Counted from the first letter of the stretch, positions 53,144 to 63,148 are shown. The stretch is DNA of 64,000 bases from an uncultured Dorea sp. (GCA_910578455.1 CAJTQA010000010.1:5491-69490), one strand, 5' to 3'. Numbers and translations: made by a program. Notes: generated by a model from the letters alone, not told the origin.

Positions 53144-53280
53144 GTTTCCCAAGTGGTGGGCATTATTTTTTGTCTTTATTATGCAATAACACAAACGATC
53201 TGATACCTCCCACCAGCCGCCACAGCTCCGCCGGAGCGTCCTCCCAACTCTTAAGACTTTCTGAAATAAGCGGAATTTCC
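53144..53280. other. Intergenic stretch before the valS promoter
   Basis: About 140 bases between the HEPN gene and the valS promoter. CCCAAGTGGTGGG/CCCACCAG-like pieces could form a loose hairpin, but no T-run terminator or gene was identified. Confidence 0.3.
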
Positions 53281-53309
53281 TTGACAAATCGCTGCCATAT
53301 GGCTATGAT
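53281..53309 (+). promoter_or_regulatory. valS promoter
   Basis: TTGACA (53281-53286), 17 bases, TATGAT (53304-53309): near-consensus, directly upstream of the T-box leader. Confidence 0.75.
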
Positions 53310-53344
53310 AGTCAATAGTTTAAAAACCATAAAGGCTGTGAAAA

Positions 53345-53600
53345 AGAGGAGTACGCATCCCTACGCTGACAGAGAGAGCGGCAAAGTGGCTGAGAGCCGT
53401 TTCAGAATGTAAGGTGCGGAAGGTAGCTTTTGAGCCGGACCGCTGAACTGCTGCGTGTGGAGCAGGACGCAGAAAATAGGCAGTCCCGGAGTCGTTCCCG
53501 TTATCGAATAAGATGAGATATAGAGAGTGTTTCTTCTATATAAATAAAGGTGGTACCGCGATGATAAATCGCCCTTTACAGCGTAGAGGGCGGTTTTTTA
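53345..53600 (+). promoter_or_regulatory. T-box riboswitch (valine) of valS
   Basis: The leader has the T-box order: stem I with AGAGAG, a specifier region GGAAGGTAGCTTTTGAGCC, the antiterminator box AAGGTGGTACCGCG (53547-53560) and a terminator (CGCCCT/AGGGCGG then TTTTTT, 53570-53600). The likely specifier codon is GTA (53423-53425), valine, in agreement with the gene. Uncharged tRNA-Val should stabilise the antiterminator and switch valS on. Confidence 0.9.
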
Positions 53601-53653
53601 CGTCCTCGTTTGTGAAAAGTTTGTGAAAATCATATGAACTAAGGAGAGAGACT

Positions 53654-56311
53654 ATGGGTGAGAATCTGAACAAAACCTACAATCCGAAGGAGATTGAGGC
53701 AAAGCTTTACGAGAAGTGGTGTGAGAACAAGTATTTCCATGCAGAGGTGGACCGTGACAAAAAGCCGTTCACAACGGTGATGCCGCCTCCGAATATTACC
53801 GGCAAGCTGCACATGGGACATGCCCTGGACAACACGCTGCAGGACATCTTGATCCGCTACAAGAGGATGCAGGGGTACAATGCGCTGTGGGTACCGGGAA
53901 CTGACCATGCGGCCATTTCCACTGAGGTCAAGGTGACAAACCAGCTTAAGGACGAAGGAATCGACAAGAAGGAGCTTGGCCGTGAGAAATTCCTTGAGCG
54001 CACCTGGCAGTGGAAGGAGGAGTACGCCGGAACGATCGAGGGGCAGCTTAAGAAACTCGGCGTTTCCTGCGACTGGAACAGAGAGCGTTTTACTATGGAT
54101 GAGGGTTGCTCAAAAGCGGTTGAGGAAGTATTTATTAAGCTTTATGAGGAAGGATATATATACAAAGGCTCCCGGATCATCAACTGGTGCCCGGTATGTA
54201 AGACGTCCCTTTCGGACGCTGAGGTGGAGCATGAGGAACAGGACGGGCATTTCTGGCATATCAAGTACCCGCTTGTGGGAAGTGACGATTTCCTTGAGAT
54301 TGCCACGACACGTCCGGAGACGATGCTTGGAGACACCGCTATCGCTGTTCACCCGGAGGACGAGAGATATAAAGATATCGTAGGTAAAAAGGCAATCCTG
54401 CCTTTAGTGGGAAAAGAGATACCGATTGTTGCGGATTCTTACGTTGATAAGGAATTTGGAACGGGCGCGGTTAAGATTACGCCTGCACATGACCCCAATG
54501 ACTTTGAGGTGGGGAAACGCCACAATCTGCCGGAGATCAATGTGATGAACGATGATGCCACCATCAATGAAAACGGCGGGAAGTATGCGGGGATGGACCG
54601 CTACGCGGCGCGCGAGCTGATGGTGAAGGAGCTTGAGGAACAGGGGCTTTTGGTGAAAGTGGTTCCCCACAGCCACAACGTAGGAACCCATGACCGTTGC
54701 CACACCACGGTAGAGCCGCTGGTAAAACAGCAGTGGTTTGTCCGGATGGAGGAGCTGGCAAAGCCGGCGATTCAGGCGGTGAAGACAGGCGAGCTTAAGT
54801 TCGTGCCGGAGAGATTTGACAAGATTTACCTGCACTGGCTTGAAAATATCCGTGACTGGTGCATCTCCAGGCAAATTTGGTGGGGGCACAGGATTCCGGC
54901 GTATTACTGCGACGAGTGCGGCGAGATGGTCGTATCGAGGACAATGCCGGATGCTTGCCCGAAGTGCGGACACGCCCATATGACCCAGGACGAGGATACG
55001 CTTGATACGTGGTTTTCTTCCGCGCTGTGGCCGTTTTCCGTACTGGGATGGCCGGAAAAGACGGAAGATCTGGATTATTTTTATCCGACAGACGTGCTTG
55101 TCACCGGATATGACATTATTTTCTTCTGGGTAATCCGTATGGTATTTTCCGGATATGCACATACTGATAAATCACCGTTCCATACGGTGTTCATCCACGG
55201 GCTGGTGAGAGATTCCCTTGGGCGCAAGATGAGCAAATCTCTGGGAAATGGAATTGACCCGCTGGAAATCATTGACCAGTACGGCGCGGACGCCCTGCGT
55301 ATGACGCTTGTGACGGGCAATGCGCCGGGTAACGATATGCGTTTTTACAACGAGAGGGTTGAGGCGAGCCGGAACTTTGCCAATAAAGTCTGGAATGCGT
55401 CGCGTTTCATCATGATGAACCTTGATGAGAAAGAGCTTACAGAGCCGGAGAAAGGTACGTTCCGCCCGGCTGACCAGTGGATTATGTCCAGATGCAACAG
55501 CCTGGTGAAAGATGTGACGGAAAATATGGATAAGTTCGAACTTGGTATTGCACTGTCCAAGTTATATGACTTTATCTGGGATGAGTTCTGCGACTGGTAT
55601 ATCGAGCTTGCGAAGTACAGGATTTACCATGCGGATGAGGACGCGCAGAGCGCTAACGACGCGCTTTGGACATTGCGCGAGGTGCTTAAGAAGGCGCTGA
55701 AACTTCTGCATCCGTATATGCCGTTTGTGACGGAAGAGATATACAGTAAGCTGATTCCGGGGGAGGATTCCCTTATGATGTCCGCGTGGCCGGAGTATGA
55801 CGAGAGCTTTGATTTCCCGCAGGCGGAAAGAATCGTGGAGCACTATAAGGAGATCATCCGCGGCGTAAGAAATGTCCGGGCAGAGATGAATGTTCCCAAT
55901 TCCAGGAAAGCCAAGGTATATATCGTGTGCCAGGACGAGGAGCTTTGCACAGGCCTTGCCTGCTTAAAGGATGCGGCGCAGATTATGGCGGCGGTGAGCG
56001 ATCTGGCCATCCAGAGCGACAGGGAAGGAATTGCGGAAGACGCGGTGTCTATCGTGGTGCCGGATGCGTCGGTATACCTGCCTCTTGAGGATCTGATTGA
56101 CTTTGAGCAGGAGATGGAGCGTCTTGAGAAAGAGGAAAAACGTCTCGCGAAGGAGATTGCCAGGGCGGATGGGATGCTGAAAAACGAGCGGTTCATGAGC
56201 AAAGCCCCACAGGCGAAGATAGAAGAAGAGCAGAAGAAACTTGAGACGTACCGCGAGATGATGGCGAAAGTTCAGGAAAGGCTTAAAGGATTGAAGGCAA
56301 GGCAAAGCTAG
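53654..56311 (+). CDS. valS: Valyl-tRNA synthetase
   Basis: 885 residues, normal length. HIGH-type motif PPPNITGKLHMGHALD, CP1 editing domain (TTRPETMLGDTAIAVHP), zinc-like C-x2-C...C-x2-C (YCDECGEM, CPKCGH), GRKMSKSLGNGIDP, and a C-terminal coiled coil (about 815-880). It charges tRNA-Val and edits threonine. GGAGAGAG before ATG 53654. Expression is governed by the valine T-box just upstream. Confidence 0.97.
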   Translation: MGENLNKTYNPKEIEAKLYEKWCENKYFHAEVDRDKKPFTTVMPPPNITGKLHMGHALDNTLQDILIRYKRMQGYNALWVPGTDHAAISTEVKVTNQLKDEGIDKKELGREKFLERTWQWKEEYAGTIEGQLKKLGVSCDWNRERFTMDEGCSKAVEEVFIKLYEEGYIYKGSRIINWCPVCKTSLSDAEVEHEEQDGHFWHIKYPLVGSDDFLEIATTRPETMLGDTAIAVHPEDERYKDIVGKKAILPLVGKEIPIVADSYVDKEFGTGAVKITPAHDPNDFEVGKRHNLPEINVMNDDATINENGGKYAGMDRYAARELMVKELEEQGLLVKVVPHSHNVGTHDRCHTTVEPLVKQQWFVRMEELAKPAIQAVKTGELKFVPERFDKIYLHWLENIRDWCISRQIWWGHRIPAYYCDECGEMVVSRTMPDACPKCGHAHMTQDEDTLDTWFSSALWPFSVLGWPEKTEDLDYFYPTDVLVTGYDIIFFWVIRMVFSGYAHTDKSPFHTVFIHGLVRDSLGRKMSKSLGNGIDPLEIIDQYGADALRMTLVTGNAPGNDMRFYNERVEASRNFANKVWNASRFIMMNLDEKELTEPEKGTFRPADQWIMSRCNSLVKDVTENMDKFELGIALSKLYDFIWDEFCDWYIELAKYRIYHADEDAQSANDALWTLREVLKKALKLLHPYMPFVTEEIYSKLIPGEDSLMMSAWPEYDESFDFPQAERIVEHYKEIIRGVRNVRAEMNVPNSRKAKVYIVCQDEELCTGLACLKDAAQIMAAVSDLAIQSDREGIAEDAVSIVVPDASVYLPLEDLIDFEQEMERLEKEEKRLAKEIARADGMLKNERFMSKAPQAKIEEEQKKLETYREMMAKVQERLKGLKARQS

Positions 56312-56346
56312 TTTCTGCCGGAATTGTTGGGAGATTAGATTGTAAT

Positions 56347-58554
56347 ATGAAAAGAATCCAATTAAAAAAGCCCGATGTAAAAGGGGCGTTTAAAAAGCTT
56401 AAAAATCTGAAAAAAGAAGATGTTGCGGATTACTGGAGGGCCAGGAAGGAACGGCGCCAGAGAATCCTTGAGGAGCGGAGGAACAGTGCGTTTGCCAGGA
56501 AGATGCAGCCGGTTTATCAGTGGATGAACCGGCTCTCGCTGCTGTTCCATGCTCTGCTTGCCTGCCTGATCAACTTTGCCATTGAGGCGATCTCAAGACA
56601 TTCCGCGGTTAAGGCGTGGGAGTACATGACGGAGACGCCGTTGGTATTTTTATATAATTCGTTTATGATCTTTATGACATTTTCTGTCGTGTATCTCTTT
56701 AAAAGAAGGGTTTTTGTGCGGATTATCATAAGCGTCCTCTGGATGGTGCTTGGAGTCTGCAACGGCTATATGCTGATCAAGCGGGTGACGCCTTTTAACG
56801 CACAGGATCTTAAGGTTGCGACAGATGCGGTTTCTCTTATCAACAATTATTTTAACGGATTTGAGCTTGTCATGGTTGTGGTGGGCATCGGTGCGGTCAC
56901 AGTATGGGTGATCTCCATGTGGCGGCGCGGCGGGCAGTATAACGGAAAAGTGCACCGCATCCGGGGGTTGGCAGGGATTGCGGCCTGCGCGGGGCTGTAC
57001 GCGATTGCTACGGACGCGGCGATTGATGAGCGGGTAGTGTCTACCTATTTTGGAAATATTGCGTTTGCCTATGAGGATTATGGGCTGCCCTACTGCTTTA
57101 TGGCCAGCGTGTTCAACACGGGCATCAACGAGCCGAACGAATATAATGAGGAATCCATCGCGGCGCTTTCGGATAACGGCAGCATTGTAAAGAGCGAGAC
57201 AGGGCTTAAGGACAGTAAAAAGCCGAATATCATCTTTGTGCAGCTTGAGTCTTATTTTGACGTGGCAGAGTCGGAGTTTTTTACGACATCAAAGGATGCC
57301 AGCCCGAACCTAAGGAAGATGTATGAGAACTTTTCTTCCGGGTATTTTAAAGTGCCTTCCGTGGGAGCGGGAACGGCAAATACGGAGTTTGAGGTTCTCA
57401 CGGGCATGAACCTGCGGTATTTCGGGCCGGGTGAGTATCCTTATAAGACGGTGCTTAAAGAACGTCAGAGCGAGAGCGCGGCGTCGGCTCTGAGCGCCCT
57501 TGGGTATGGAACCCATGCGCTCCATAATAACGGCGGAAATTTCTACAGCCGCGCCAAGGTGTTTGACCATATTGGATTTGATTCCTATACAAGCAAGGAA
57601 TTTATGAACATCTTACAGTATACCGAGAACGGATGGGCGAAAGACGATATCCTGATCCAGCACATTATGGAATCTATGGACACCACTGAGCAGCAGGACT
57701 TTGTGTTCTGTGTAAGCCTTCAGGGACACGGAGATTACCCGGAGGAGAAGGTGATTGAGAATCCGGAGATCACGGTAGAGGGGATTGAGGACGAGGCGCT
57801 TAAAAACCGCTGGGAATACTACGTGAACCAGGTGTACGGCATGGATCAGTTCGCCGGGAATCTCGTGAAGGCTGTGGAGGAAAGGAACGAGCCTTCCGTG
57901 ATCGTATTTTACGGGGATCACCTGCCGACGCTGGGGCTTAAGGCTGAGGATCTTAAAGGACGCTATCTCTACAATACGAATTATGTGATCTGGGATAACA
58001 TCGGGCTTAAAAAGGAAGACCGGAATATCCCCGCCTATCAGATTATGGCGGATGTGTTTGAGCGGCTTGATATCCATGCGGGAACAGTGTTTAACTATCA
58101 TCAGGGGCGCAGGAAGACAAAAGATTATCTGAAAGACCTGGAGCTTTTGCAGTATGATATCCTTTACGGCAGGCAGTTTGTCTATGGGGATGGGGAGATG
58201 CCTGTAAAGGAACCGCACATGATGATGGGAGTGCGGGATGTGACGCTCAGTGACGTGATAGAACACCTGAATAAAGGATGCAGCCTGTACGGAGAAAACT
58301 TTACAAAGTCCAGCAGGGTGTTTGTCAACGGAGAAAGGCACAAGAGCACCTTTTTGAATAATACGCGGATTGACCTGCCGGAGACGGATTTGAAGGAAGG
58401 CGATGTAATCTCTGTTGTACAGATGGGTTCCAGCAATACGACATTCCGTACGTCAGACAAATATATATACCAGGGCGGCAATCTTATAGTTCAGGCGGGC
58501 ACCGGAACTGACATTACGAAGTCATGGCAGGAGCAGGAGACGGCAGAGGAATAA
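56347..58554 (+). CDS. LtaS-like phosphoglycerol transferase/sulfatase
   Basis: 735 residues. A basic coiled N-terminus (about 1-55), five helices (about 60-215), then an outside sulfatase domain with IIFVQLESYFDVAE (metal-site glutamate), the nucleophile threonine in GAGTANTEFEVLTGM (about 343), HNNGGNFYSR and VFYGDHLPT. Such enzymes polymerise glycerol phosphate for lipoteichoic acid or modify wall polymers. The long cytoplasmic basic N-terminal extension is unusual for LtaS. It starts 35 bases after valS. Confidence 0.88.
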   Translation: MKRIQLKKPDVKGAFKKLKNLKKEDVADYWRARKERRQRILEERRNSAFARKMQPVYQWMNRLSLLFHALLACLINFAIEAISRHSAVKAWEYMTETPLVFLYNSFMIFMTFSVVYLFKRRVFVRIIISVLWMVLGVCNGYMLIKRVTPFNAQDLKVATDAVSLINNYFNGFELVMVVVGIGAVTVWVISMWRRGGQYNGKVHRIRGLAGIAACAGLYAIATDAAIDERVVSTYFGNIAFAYEDYGLPYCFMASVFNTGINEPNEYNEESIAALSDNGSIVKSETGLKDSKKPNIIFVQLESYFDVAESEFFTTSKDASPNLRKMYENFSSGYFKVPSVGAGTANTEFEVLTGMNLRYFGPGEYPYKTVLKERQSESAASALSALGYGTHALHNNGGNFYSRAKVFDHIGFDSYTSKEFMNILQYTENGWAKDDILIQHIMESMDTTEQQDFVFCVSLQGHGDYPEEKVIENPEITVEGIEDEALKNRWEYYVNQVYGMDQFAGNLVKAVEERNEPSVIVFYGDHLPTLGLKAEDLKGRYLYNTNYVIWDNIGLKKEDRNIPAYQIMADVFERLDIHAGTVFNYHQGRRKTKDYLKDLELLQYDILYGRQFVYGDGEMPVKEPHMMMGVRDVTLSDVIEHLNKGCSLYGENFTKSSRVFVNGERHKSTFLNNTRIDLPETDLKEGDVISVVQMGSSNTTFRTSDKYIYQGGNLIVQAGTGTDITKSWQEQETAEE

Positions 58555-58595
58555 TAATTTCAGGCAGCGCATGCCGGAGGAACGGAGGCTTATAT

Positions 58596-59969
58596 ATGTC
58601 AGATAAGTCAGATAAGATACCTTCAGATTACAGGGCGGCAGTAGAGTATATTGAAGAGCTCCCCAGATTCACAAAGAAACATTCACTGGAGCACACGAAA
58701 CAATTTTTGGGATTCCTTGGAAACCCTGCGGCGGACAGAAAAGTAATCCATGTTGCGGGAACGAACGGGAAAGGGTCTGTCTGTGCTTATATACAGGCAA
58801 TACTGGAATCGGAAGGGAAGAGGACGGGATTCTTTACGTCGCCGCATCTTCTGAAGATTAATGAGAGAATACAGATTGGCCGGAAACCTGTTGAAGACGA
58901 TGATTTTTTCCGAGTATTCGTGAAGGCAATGAAAGCAGTGGAGAAAATGAGGGGGGCAGGGCTTGAGCATCCTTCTTATTTTGAGTTCCTTTTTGGGATG
59001 GGAATGCTTTGCTTTGCCGAGTCAGATGCAGAGTACATTATATTGGAGACAGGGCTTGGCGGCAGGCTGGATGCCACGAATGCGTACGACAGGCCGTACC
59101 TGACGGTGATCACGTCAATAAGCCTTGACCATACGGACATTTTGGGAGATACTATTGAACAGATAGCATATGAGAAAGCAGGAATTATAAAAAAAGGAAT
59201 ACCGGTATTTTTTGACGGGAGCTGTGAAAGGGCGGGAGACGTTATACGCCGGGAGGCTAAAAAAAAACAGGCTCCTTGTAGAGAAATCTCGAATCATGCG
59301 TTCGAAATTCAGGAAGCATGCCGCAATTATATTGCATTTTCGAGGAATAATGCGTATGATAAAGACAGGATGTGGCGCGTTCCGATTTGCGGCATTTACC
59401 AGGTGATGAATGCGGAGATTGCACTGCAGGCGGCGGAATATGCTTTAAAAGGCCAGGAGGCGCACCGGGACAGGTGGGCGGACGCGGTTGCTGCCATGAA
59501 ATGGGAAGGGCGCATGGAGACGGCGGCTCCTCACCTGATGGTAGACGGAGCGCACAATCCCGGGGCGGTAGCAGCATTTGCGGAGAGTATGGGCCAGCTT
59601 GAGCCGGAGGGCGGGGAACTGCCTGTGGTCATATTTTCGGCAGTGTCGGATAAGAAGTACGAACAGATGATAGCCTGCCTGTGCAGGGAGGTAAAAGCGA
59701 AAGCATATATTGCAACAGAGGTTGACGACAGGAGAAAAGTCATGTGCGGGGAGCTGAAAGCAGTATTTGAAAGATATACTTCCCAGCCGGTTTATGAGAG
59801 GGCGTCGGCAGGTCAGGCGTTAAAAACTGCTTACGAGATAAGAGGAGAGGGTGAGATTTACTGTCTTGGCTCGCTCTATCTTGCAGGAGAGATAAAAAGG
59901 TGCATTCAGGAGGAATCAGACGATGTTAGATTTTGCAGAGGAATTAAAGAAATTTCAGCCAAGCCTTGA
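58596..59969 (+). CDS. folC: Folylpolyglutamate/dihydrofolate synthase
   Basis: About 457 residues. HVAGTNGKGSVCAYIQAILE (P-loop), FTSPHLLKINERIQI, ILETGLGGRLDATNAYDRPY, TSISLDHTDILGDTIEQIA and MVDGAHNPGAVAAFAES are the Mur-ligase-type marks of FolC. It adds glutamates to folates. ATG 58596 follows CGGAGG; the longer frame from 58524 overlaps the LtaS-like gene. A 44-residue ORF begins within its last 47 bases. Confidence 0.93.
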   Translation: MSDKSDKIPSDYRAAVEYIEELPRFTKKHSLEHTKQFLGFLGNPAADRKVIHVAGTNGKGSVCAYIQAILESEGKRTGFFTSPHLLKINERIQIGRKPVEDDDFFRVFVKAMKAVEKMRGAGLEHPSYFEFLFGMGMLCFAESDAEYIILETGLGGRLDATNAYDRPYLTVITSISLDHTDILGDTIEQIAYEKAGIIKKGIPVFFDGSCERAGDVIRREAKKKQAPCREISNHAFEIQEACRNYIAFSRNNAYDKDRMWRVPICGIYQVMNAEIALQAAEYALKGQEAHRDRWADAVAAMKWEGRMETAAPHLMVDGAHNPGAVAAFAESMGQLEPEGGELPVVIFSAVSDKKYEQMIACLCREVKAKAYIATEVDDRRKVMCGELKAVFERYTSQPVYERASAGQALKTAYEIRGEGEIYCLGSLYLAGEIKRCIQEESDDVRFCRGIKEISAKP

Positions 59970-60057
59970 GGTGGAGGATATCGAGGGCGCGGTATATCAG
60001 GAAGATTTGACAGATATGACGGATATTTTGCGGGAAATGATAGAGCAGACGAAGTAG
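59923..60057 (+). CDS. Small acidic protein overlapping folC (44 aa)
   Basis: MLDFAEELKKFQPSLEVEDI then EGAVYQEDLTDMTDILREMI. CAGGAGG lies 10 bases before the ATG, inside folC. Acidic amphipathic helices, no cysteine or membrane segment. It starts in a different frame from folC and ends 27 bases before the TPR gene, so it probably belongs to that transcript. Family not recognised. Confidence 0.6.
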   Translation: MLDFAEELKKFQPSLEVEDIEGAVYQEDLTDMTDILREMIEQTK

Positions 60058-60084
60058 CGGGGATAAAAAGAGGTTATACAGTCT

Positions 60085-61518
60085 ATGGAATATACAACAA
60101 AGCTGGCGTATCAGTCGAACTACTGGTACAATGACGGGCTGAAGAAGGCGAATATCCGCGATATGAGCGGGGCTGTCACATCTCTTCGGCGCAGTTTACA
60201 ATACAACAGGTCGAATATTGCGGCGAGGAACCTTCTGGGCCTTGTCTATTATGGGCGAGGAGACGTAGTAGAGGCTCTTGTGGAATGGATTCTGAGCAAG
60301 AACTTTCAGGCGGAGGACAACATAGCCGATTACTATATCGGAAAGATACAGGAAGTTCCGGGAGAGCTTGAAAAAGTGAACCAGGCTGTAAAGATGTTCA
60401 ACCAGGGACTTGAGCTTGCCGGGCAAAATGGAGAGGATCTGGCAATCATACAGCTGAAGAAGGCGATAGCGGCGCATCCGTCCTACGTGAAGGCGCATCA
60501 GCTCCTGGCGCTTTTATATATACAGACAGGGCAGTTTACGGCTGCCAGGAAAGAGCTCAGGACAGCGCACAAGCTGGACACTACGGATGAGACTACGCTC
60601 CGGTATATGCACGAGATTACCCAGATAAGGAAATCCAGGCCGGGGCGGGCGAGGGATCGTGGAAAAAGCGAGGGGCAGGAGCAGACGGTAACATACAATA
60701 TAGGAAATGAGACGATCATTCAGCCGGCGACTTCTGTTTTCAAAGAGAACTCAGGGCTTCACACATTTGTGAATGTCATAATCGGAGTTCTGGTGGGGGC
60801 GGCTGTCATGTGGTTTCTCATCATGCCTGCGGTATCCGTGCAGAGGCAGAAGAAATTAAACGAACAGGTCGTTGATTTCAGCGATAAGATCGCGACGCAG
60901 GAAGCCCAGGTCAGCGCGCTCAAAAAAGAGCTGGAGGAGTACCGGGCGAACAGCGAGGAGAGCGAGGATTTAAAAGCTACTGCTGCGTCAACACAGGAAA
61001 GTTATGAGATTGTCCTTGAGATAGCAAAACATTTTTCCGCAGAAGATATGAGTGATGCCGCAATGCTTGAGCAGATGCTTAAGGTATCTCCGGATTCCCT
61101 GGGGAAAGCAGGAAAGGACAGATATAACGACATCACCGGGGAGCTGTACCCAAGGATGTGCGAAAAGCTCTTCGGCACTGCAAAAGATGAATTTGAGTCA
61201 GGGGATTATGACGGCGCTATCGAAAGCCTGGGAAAAGTTATCCAGATGGATAAAAGTTACCAGGATGGGAATGCGATGCTTTTGCTGGCACAGTCTTACG
61301 AAAAGAAGGGCGAGAAAGATAAGGCGAACATCCAGTACCAGAAGATTGTGGAAGAATTTAAAGACACTAACGCGGCGGGAACGGCGCAGAAAGCGCTGGA
61401 CAGCCAGAAACCGGCGGAGAGCCAGGATGGAGACGGCCAGCAGGATGCAGCCGGGGATTCAGGCGGCAGCCAGGACACGGACGACGAACAAAGCTCGGAT
61501 GATGAAGAGCAGGAATAG
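60085..61518 (+). CDS. Membrane-anchored TPR protein
   Basis: 477 residues. Tetratricopeptide-like repeats at about residues 5-110 and 112-190 (YNRSNIAARNLLGLVYYGRG; HPSYVKAHQLLALLYIQTGQ), a single membrane helix at about 227-250 (FVNVIIGVLVGAAVMWFLI), a coiled coil at about 258-305, then further repeats (AKDEFESGDYDGAIESLGKV) and a very acidic glutamine/serine-rich tail. It probably scaffolds an envelope or division complex; partner unknown. A strong terminator follows. Confidence 0.85.
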   Translation: MEYTTKLAYQSNYWYNDGLKKANIRDMSGAVTSLRRSLQYNRSNIAARNLLGLVYYGRGDVVEALVEWILSKNFQAEDNIADYYIGKIQEVPGELEKVNQAVKMFNQGLELAGQNGEDLAIIQLKKAIAAHPSYVKAHQLLALLYIQTGQFTAARKELRTAHKLDTTDETTLRYMHEITQIRKSRPGRARDRGKSEGQEQTVTYNIGNETIIQPATSVFKENSGLHTFVNVIIGVLVGAAVMWFLIMPAVSVQRQKKLNEQVVDFSDKIATQEAQVSALKKELEEYRANSEESEDLKATAASTQESYEIVLEIAKHFSAEDMSDAAMLEQMLKVSPDSLGKAGKDRYNDITGELYPRMCEKLFGTAKDEFESGDYDGAIESLGKVIQMDKSYQDGNAMLLLAQSYEKKGEKDKANIQYQKIVEEFKDTNAAGTAQKALDSQKPAESQDGDGQQDAAGDSGGSQDTDDEQSSDDEEQE

Positions 61519-61529
61519 AGATACAAAAG

Positions 61530-61564
61530 AAAAAGGATATGCAGATAACGCATATCCTTTTTTC
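61530..61564 (+). terminator. Terminator after the TPR gene
   Basis: AAAAAGGATATGC pairs perfectly with GCATATCCTTTTT around a 7-base loop, followed by more T. It separates the TPR unit from the spoIIA operon. Confidence 0.88.
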
Positions 61565-61621
61565 TGTGCCTGAACAGGCTTGCCATTAGGGCGTTAAGTA
61601 GGAAACAGTAGGAGGGAGTAT

Positions 61622-61933
61622 ATGAAATATCAAGTACAGGAAAACTGCCTGACAATCTTTCTTCCAAATGAGATTGACCATCATAATGCGGAAGAACTGA
61701 AGAGGGAATCAGACCATCTGATTGAGAGGAATCACATCCGCTATGTGATTTTTGACTTTCAGGATACCGACTTTATGGACAGTTCCGGGATCGGGGTCAT
61801 CATGGGAAGGTATAAAAGGGTCTTTATGCTGGGAGGAGAGGTGTGTGCGGTACATGTAGGAGAAAGAATGAAAAAGATATTAACAATGTCCGGAGTGACA
61901 AAAATAATGCAGATATATGAGGAGGATCACTAG
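61622..61933 (+). CDS. spoIIAA: Anti-anti-sigma factor SpoIIAA
   Basis: 103 residues, STAS domain. IFDFQDTDFMDSSGIGVIMG carries the serine that SpoIIAB phosphorylates. The dephosphorylated form binds SpoIIAB and frees sigma-F in the forespore. GGAGGGAG precedes the ATG and the stop abuts the spoIIAB start. I saw no clear sigma-H promoter in the short gap after the terminator. Confidence 0.95.
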   Translation: MKYQVQENCLTIFLPNEIDHHNAEELKRESDHLIERNHIRYVIFDFQDTDFMDSSGIGVIMGRYKRVFMLGGEVCAVHVGERMKKILTMSGVTKIMQIYEEDH

Positions 61934-62389
61934 ATGGAAAACACGAATGAAATGCAGGTAATCTTTGAGAGCCGCTCATCCAACGAATCTTTTGCCAGGG
62001 TGACGGTCGCAGCTTTTATGACATCTTTAAACCCTACGGTAGAGGAAGTTTCGGATGTAAAGACCGCAGTGTCCGAGGCGGTGACTAACGCTATCATACA
62101 TGGATATGAAAATGAAGTGCATAATATCTACATACGGTGCAGGACAGAGGGGAAGACGCTGTTTTTGGAGATAAAGGATGAAGGAAAAGGAATTGAGGAC
62201 ATCAGCCAGGCGATGGAGCCGCTCTTTACAAGCAAGCCGGAGCTGGAGCGTTCCGGGATGGGTTTCTCTTTTATGGAAGCTTTTATGGATAAGCTTGAGG
62301 TAATCTCCGAACCGGGGCAGGGAACTGTTGTGAAAATGGAAAAAACAATCGGTAAAGGACGTAGAATATGGACCACACAATCGCTTTAA
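61934..62389 (+). CDS. spoIIAB: Anti-sigma-F factor and serine kinase SpoIIAB
   Basis: 151 residues, GHKL ATPase: N-box VSEAVTNAIIHGYEN, G1 EIKDEGKGIED, G2 GMGFSFMEAFMD. It holds sigma-F inactive and phosphorylates SpoIIAA. Starts the base after the spoIIAA stop; its end overlaps sigF by 22 bases. Confidence 0.95.
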   Translation: MENTNEMQVIFESRSSNESFARVTVAAFMTSLNPTVEEVSDVKTAVSEAVTNAIIHGYENEVHNIYIRCRTEGKTLFLEIKDEGKGIEDISQAMEPLFTSKPELERSGMGFSFMEAFMDKLEVISEPGQGTVVKMEKTIGKGRRIWTTQSL

Positions 62390-63081
62390 TTCAGAAGTCT
62401 CACGACGGGGATGAAGAAGCGAGGGCACAGCTGGTGGAAGAAAATACGGGGTTGGTCTGGTGCATCGTGAAACGGTTTTACAACCGCGGGGTGGAGGCGG
62501 AAGACTTATTTCAGATTGGGAATATCGGTCTTTTGAAGGCAATAGACAAGTTTGACTTAAGCTATGACGTTAAGTTCTCGACCTATGCGGTGCCGATGAT
62601 CTCTGGTGAGATTAAACGTTTCCTGAGAGACGACGGGATGATCAAGGTGAGCAGGCCGTTGAAAGAGCTGGCGTACAAGGCATACCAGTGCAAGGAAAAA
62701 CTGCAGGAGACGTTTGGGCGGGAGCCTACAATCTCCGAGATTTCAGAAGAGCTTAAGGTATCGGTGGAGGAACTTACGATGGCGATGGAGGCGGGGAGCG
62801 ATATAGAGTCCCTGCAAAAATCAATCTATCAGAAAGACGGCCAGGAGATACGGCTGATGGACAAGCTGCCCGGGAAAGACAGGGAGGAAGACCGGATACT
62901 GGACCATATGGTGCTGGGGAGCTTATTGAACTCTCTGGATCAGAAGGAAAGGCAGCTTATTTACCTGAGATATTTTGCAAACCGCACGCAGACCCAGGTG
63001 GGGAAGGAGCTTGGCATCTCGCAGGTGCAGGTTTCCCGGATGGAAAAGCGGATTCTGAAACAGATGCGGGAGCAGATTTGA
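62368..63081 (+). CDS. sigF: Forespore sigma factor sigma-F
   Basis: 237 residues. Region 2 (NRGVEAEDLFQIGNIGLLKA, then FDLSYDVKFSTYAVPMISGE), region 3 (VSRPLKELAYKAYQ) and region 4 (LIYLRYFANRTQTQVGKELG, then ISQVQVSRMEKRIL) are all present. It directs the first forespore-specific genes. AAGGA sits before the ATG within spoIIAB. The order spoIIAA-spoIIAB-sigF is the standard one. Confidence 0.96.
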   Translation: MDHTIALIQKSHDGDEEARAQLVEENTGLVWCIVKRFYNRGVEAEDLFQIGNIGLLKAIDKFDLSYDVKFSTYAVPMISGEIKRFLRDDGMIKVSRPLKELAYKAYQCKEKLQETFGREPTISEISEELKVSVEELTMAMEAGSDIESLQKSIYQKDGQEIRLMDKLPGKDREEDRILDHMVLGSLLNSLDQKERQLIYLRYFANRTQTQVGKELGISQVQVSRMEKRILKQMREQI

Positions 63082-63094
63082 TTGTTAAAATGAT

Positions 63095-63123
63095 GAATAA
63101 ATTTTTATGAACTTACCATACTA
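63095..63123 (+). promoter_or_regulatory. Sigma-G-type promoter before the spoVA region
   Basis: GAATA (63095-63099), 17 bases, CATACTA (63117-63123). This fits the sigma-G pattern (GMATA, about 18 bases, CATWHTA) known for spoVA operons and lies 26 bases before the small membrane gene. Confidence 0.7.
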
Positions 63124-63148
63124 AAGAAAAACGAAGGAGGATGTTGAC

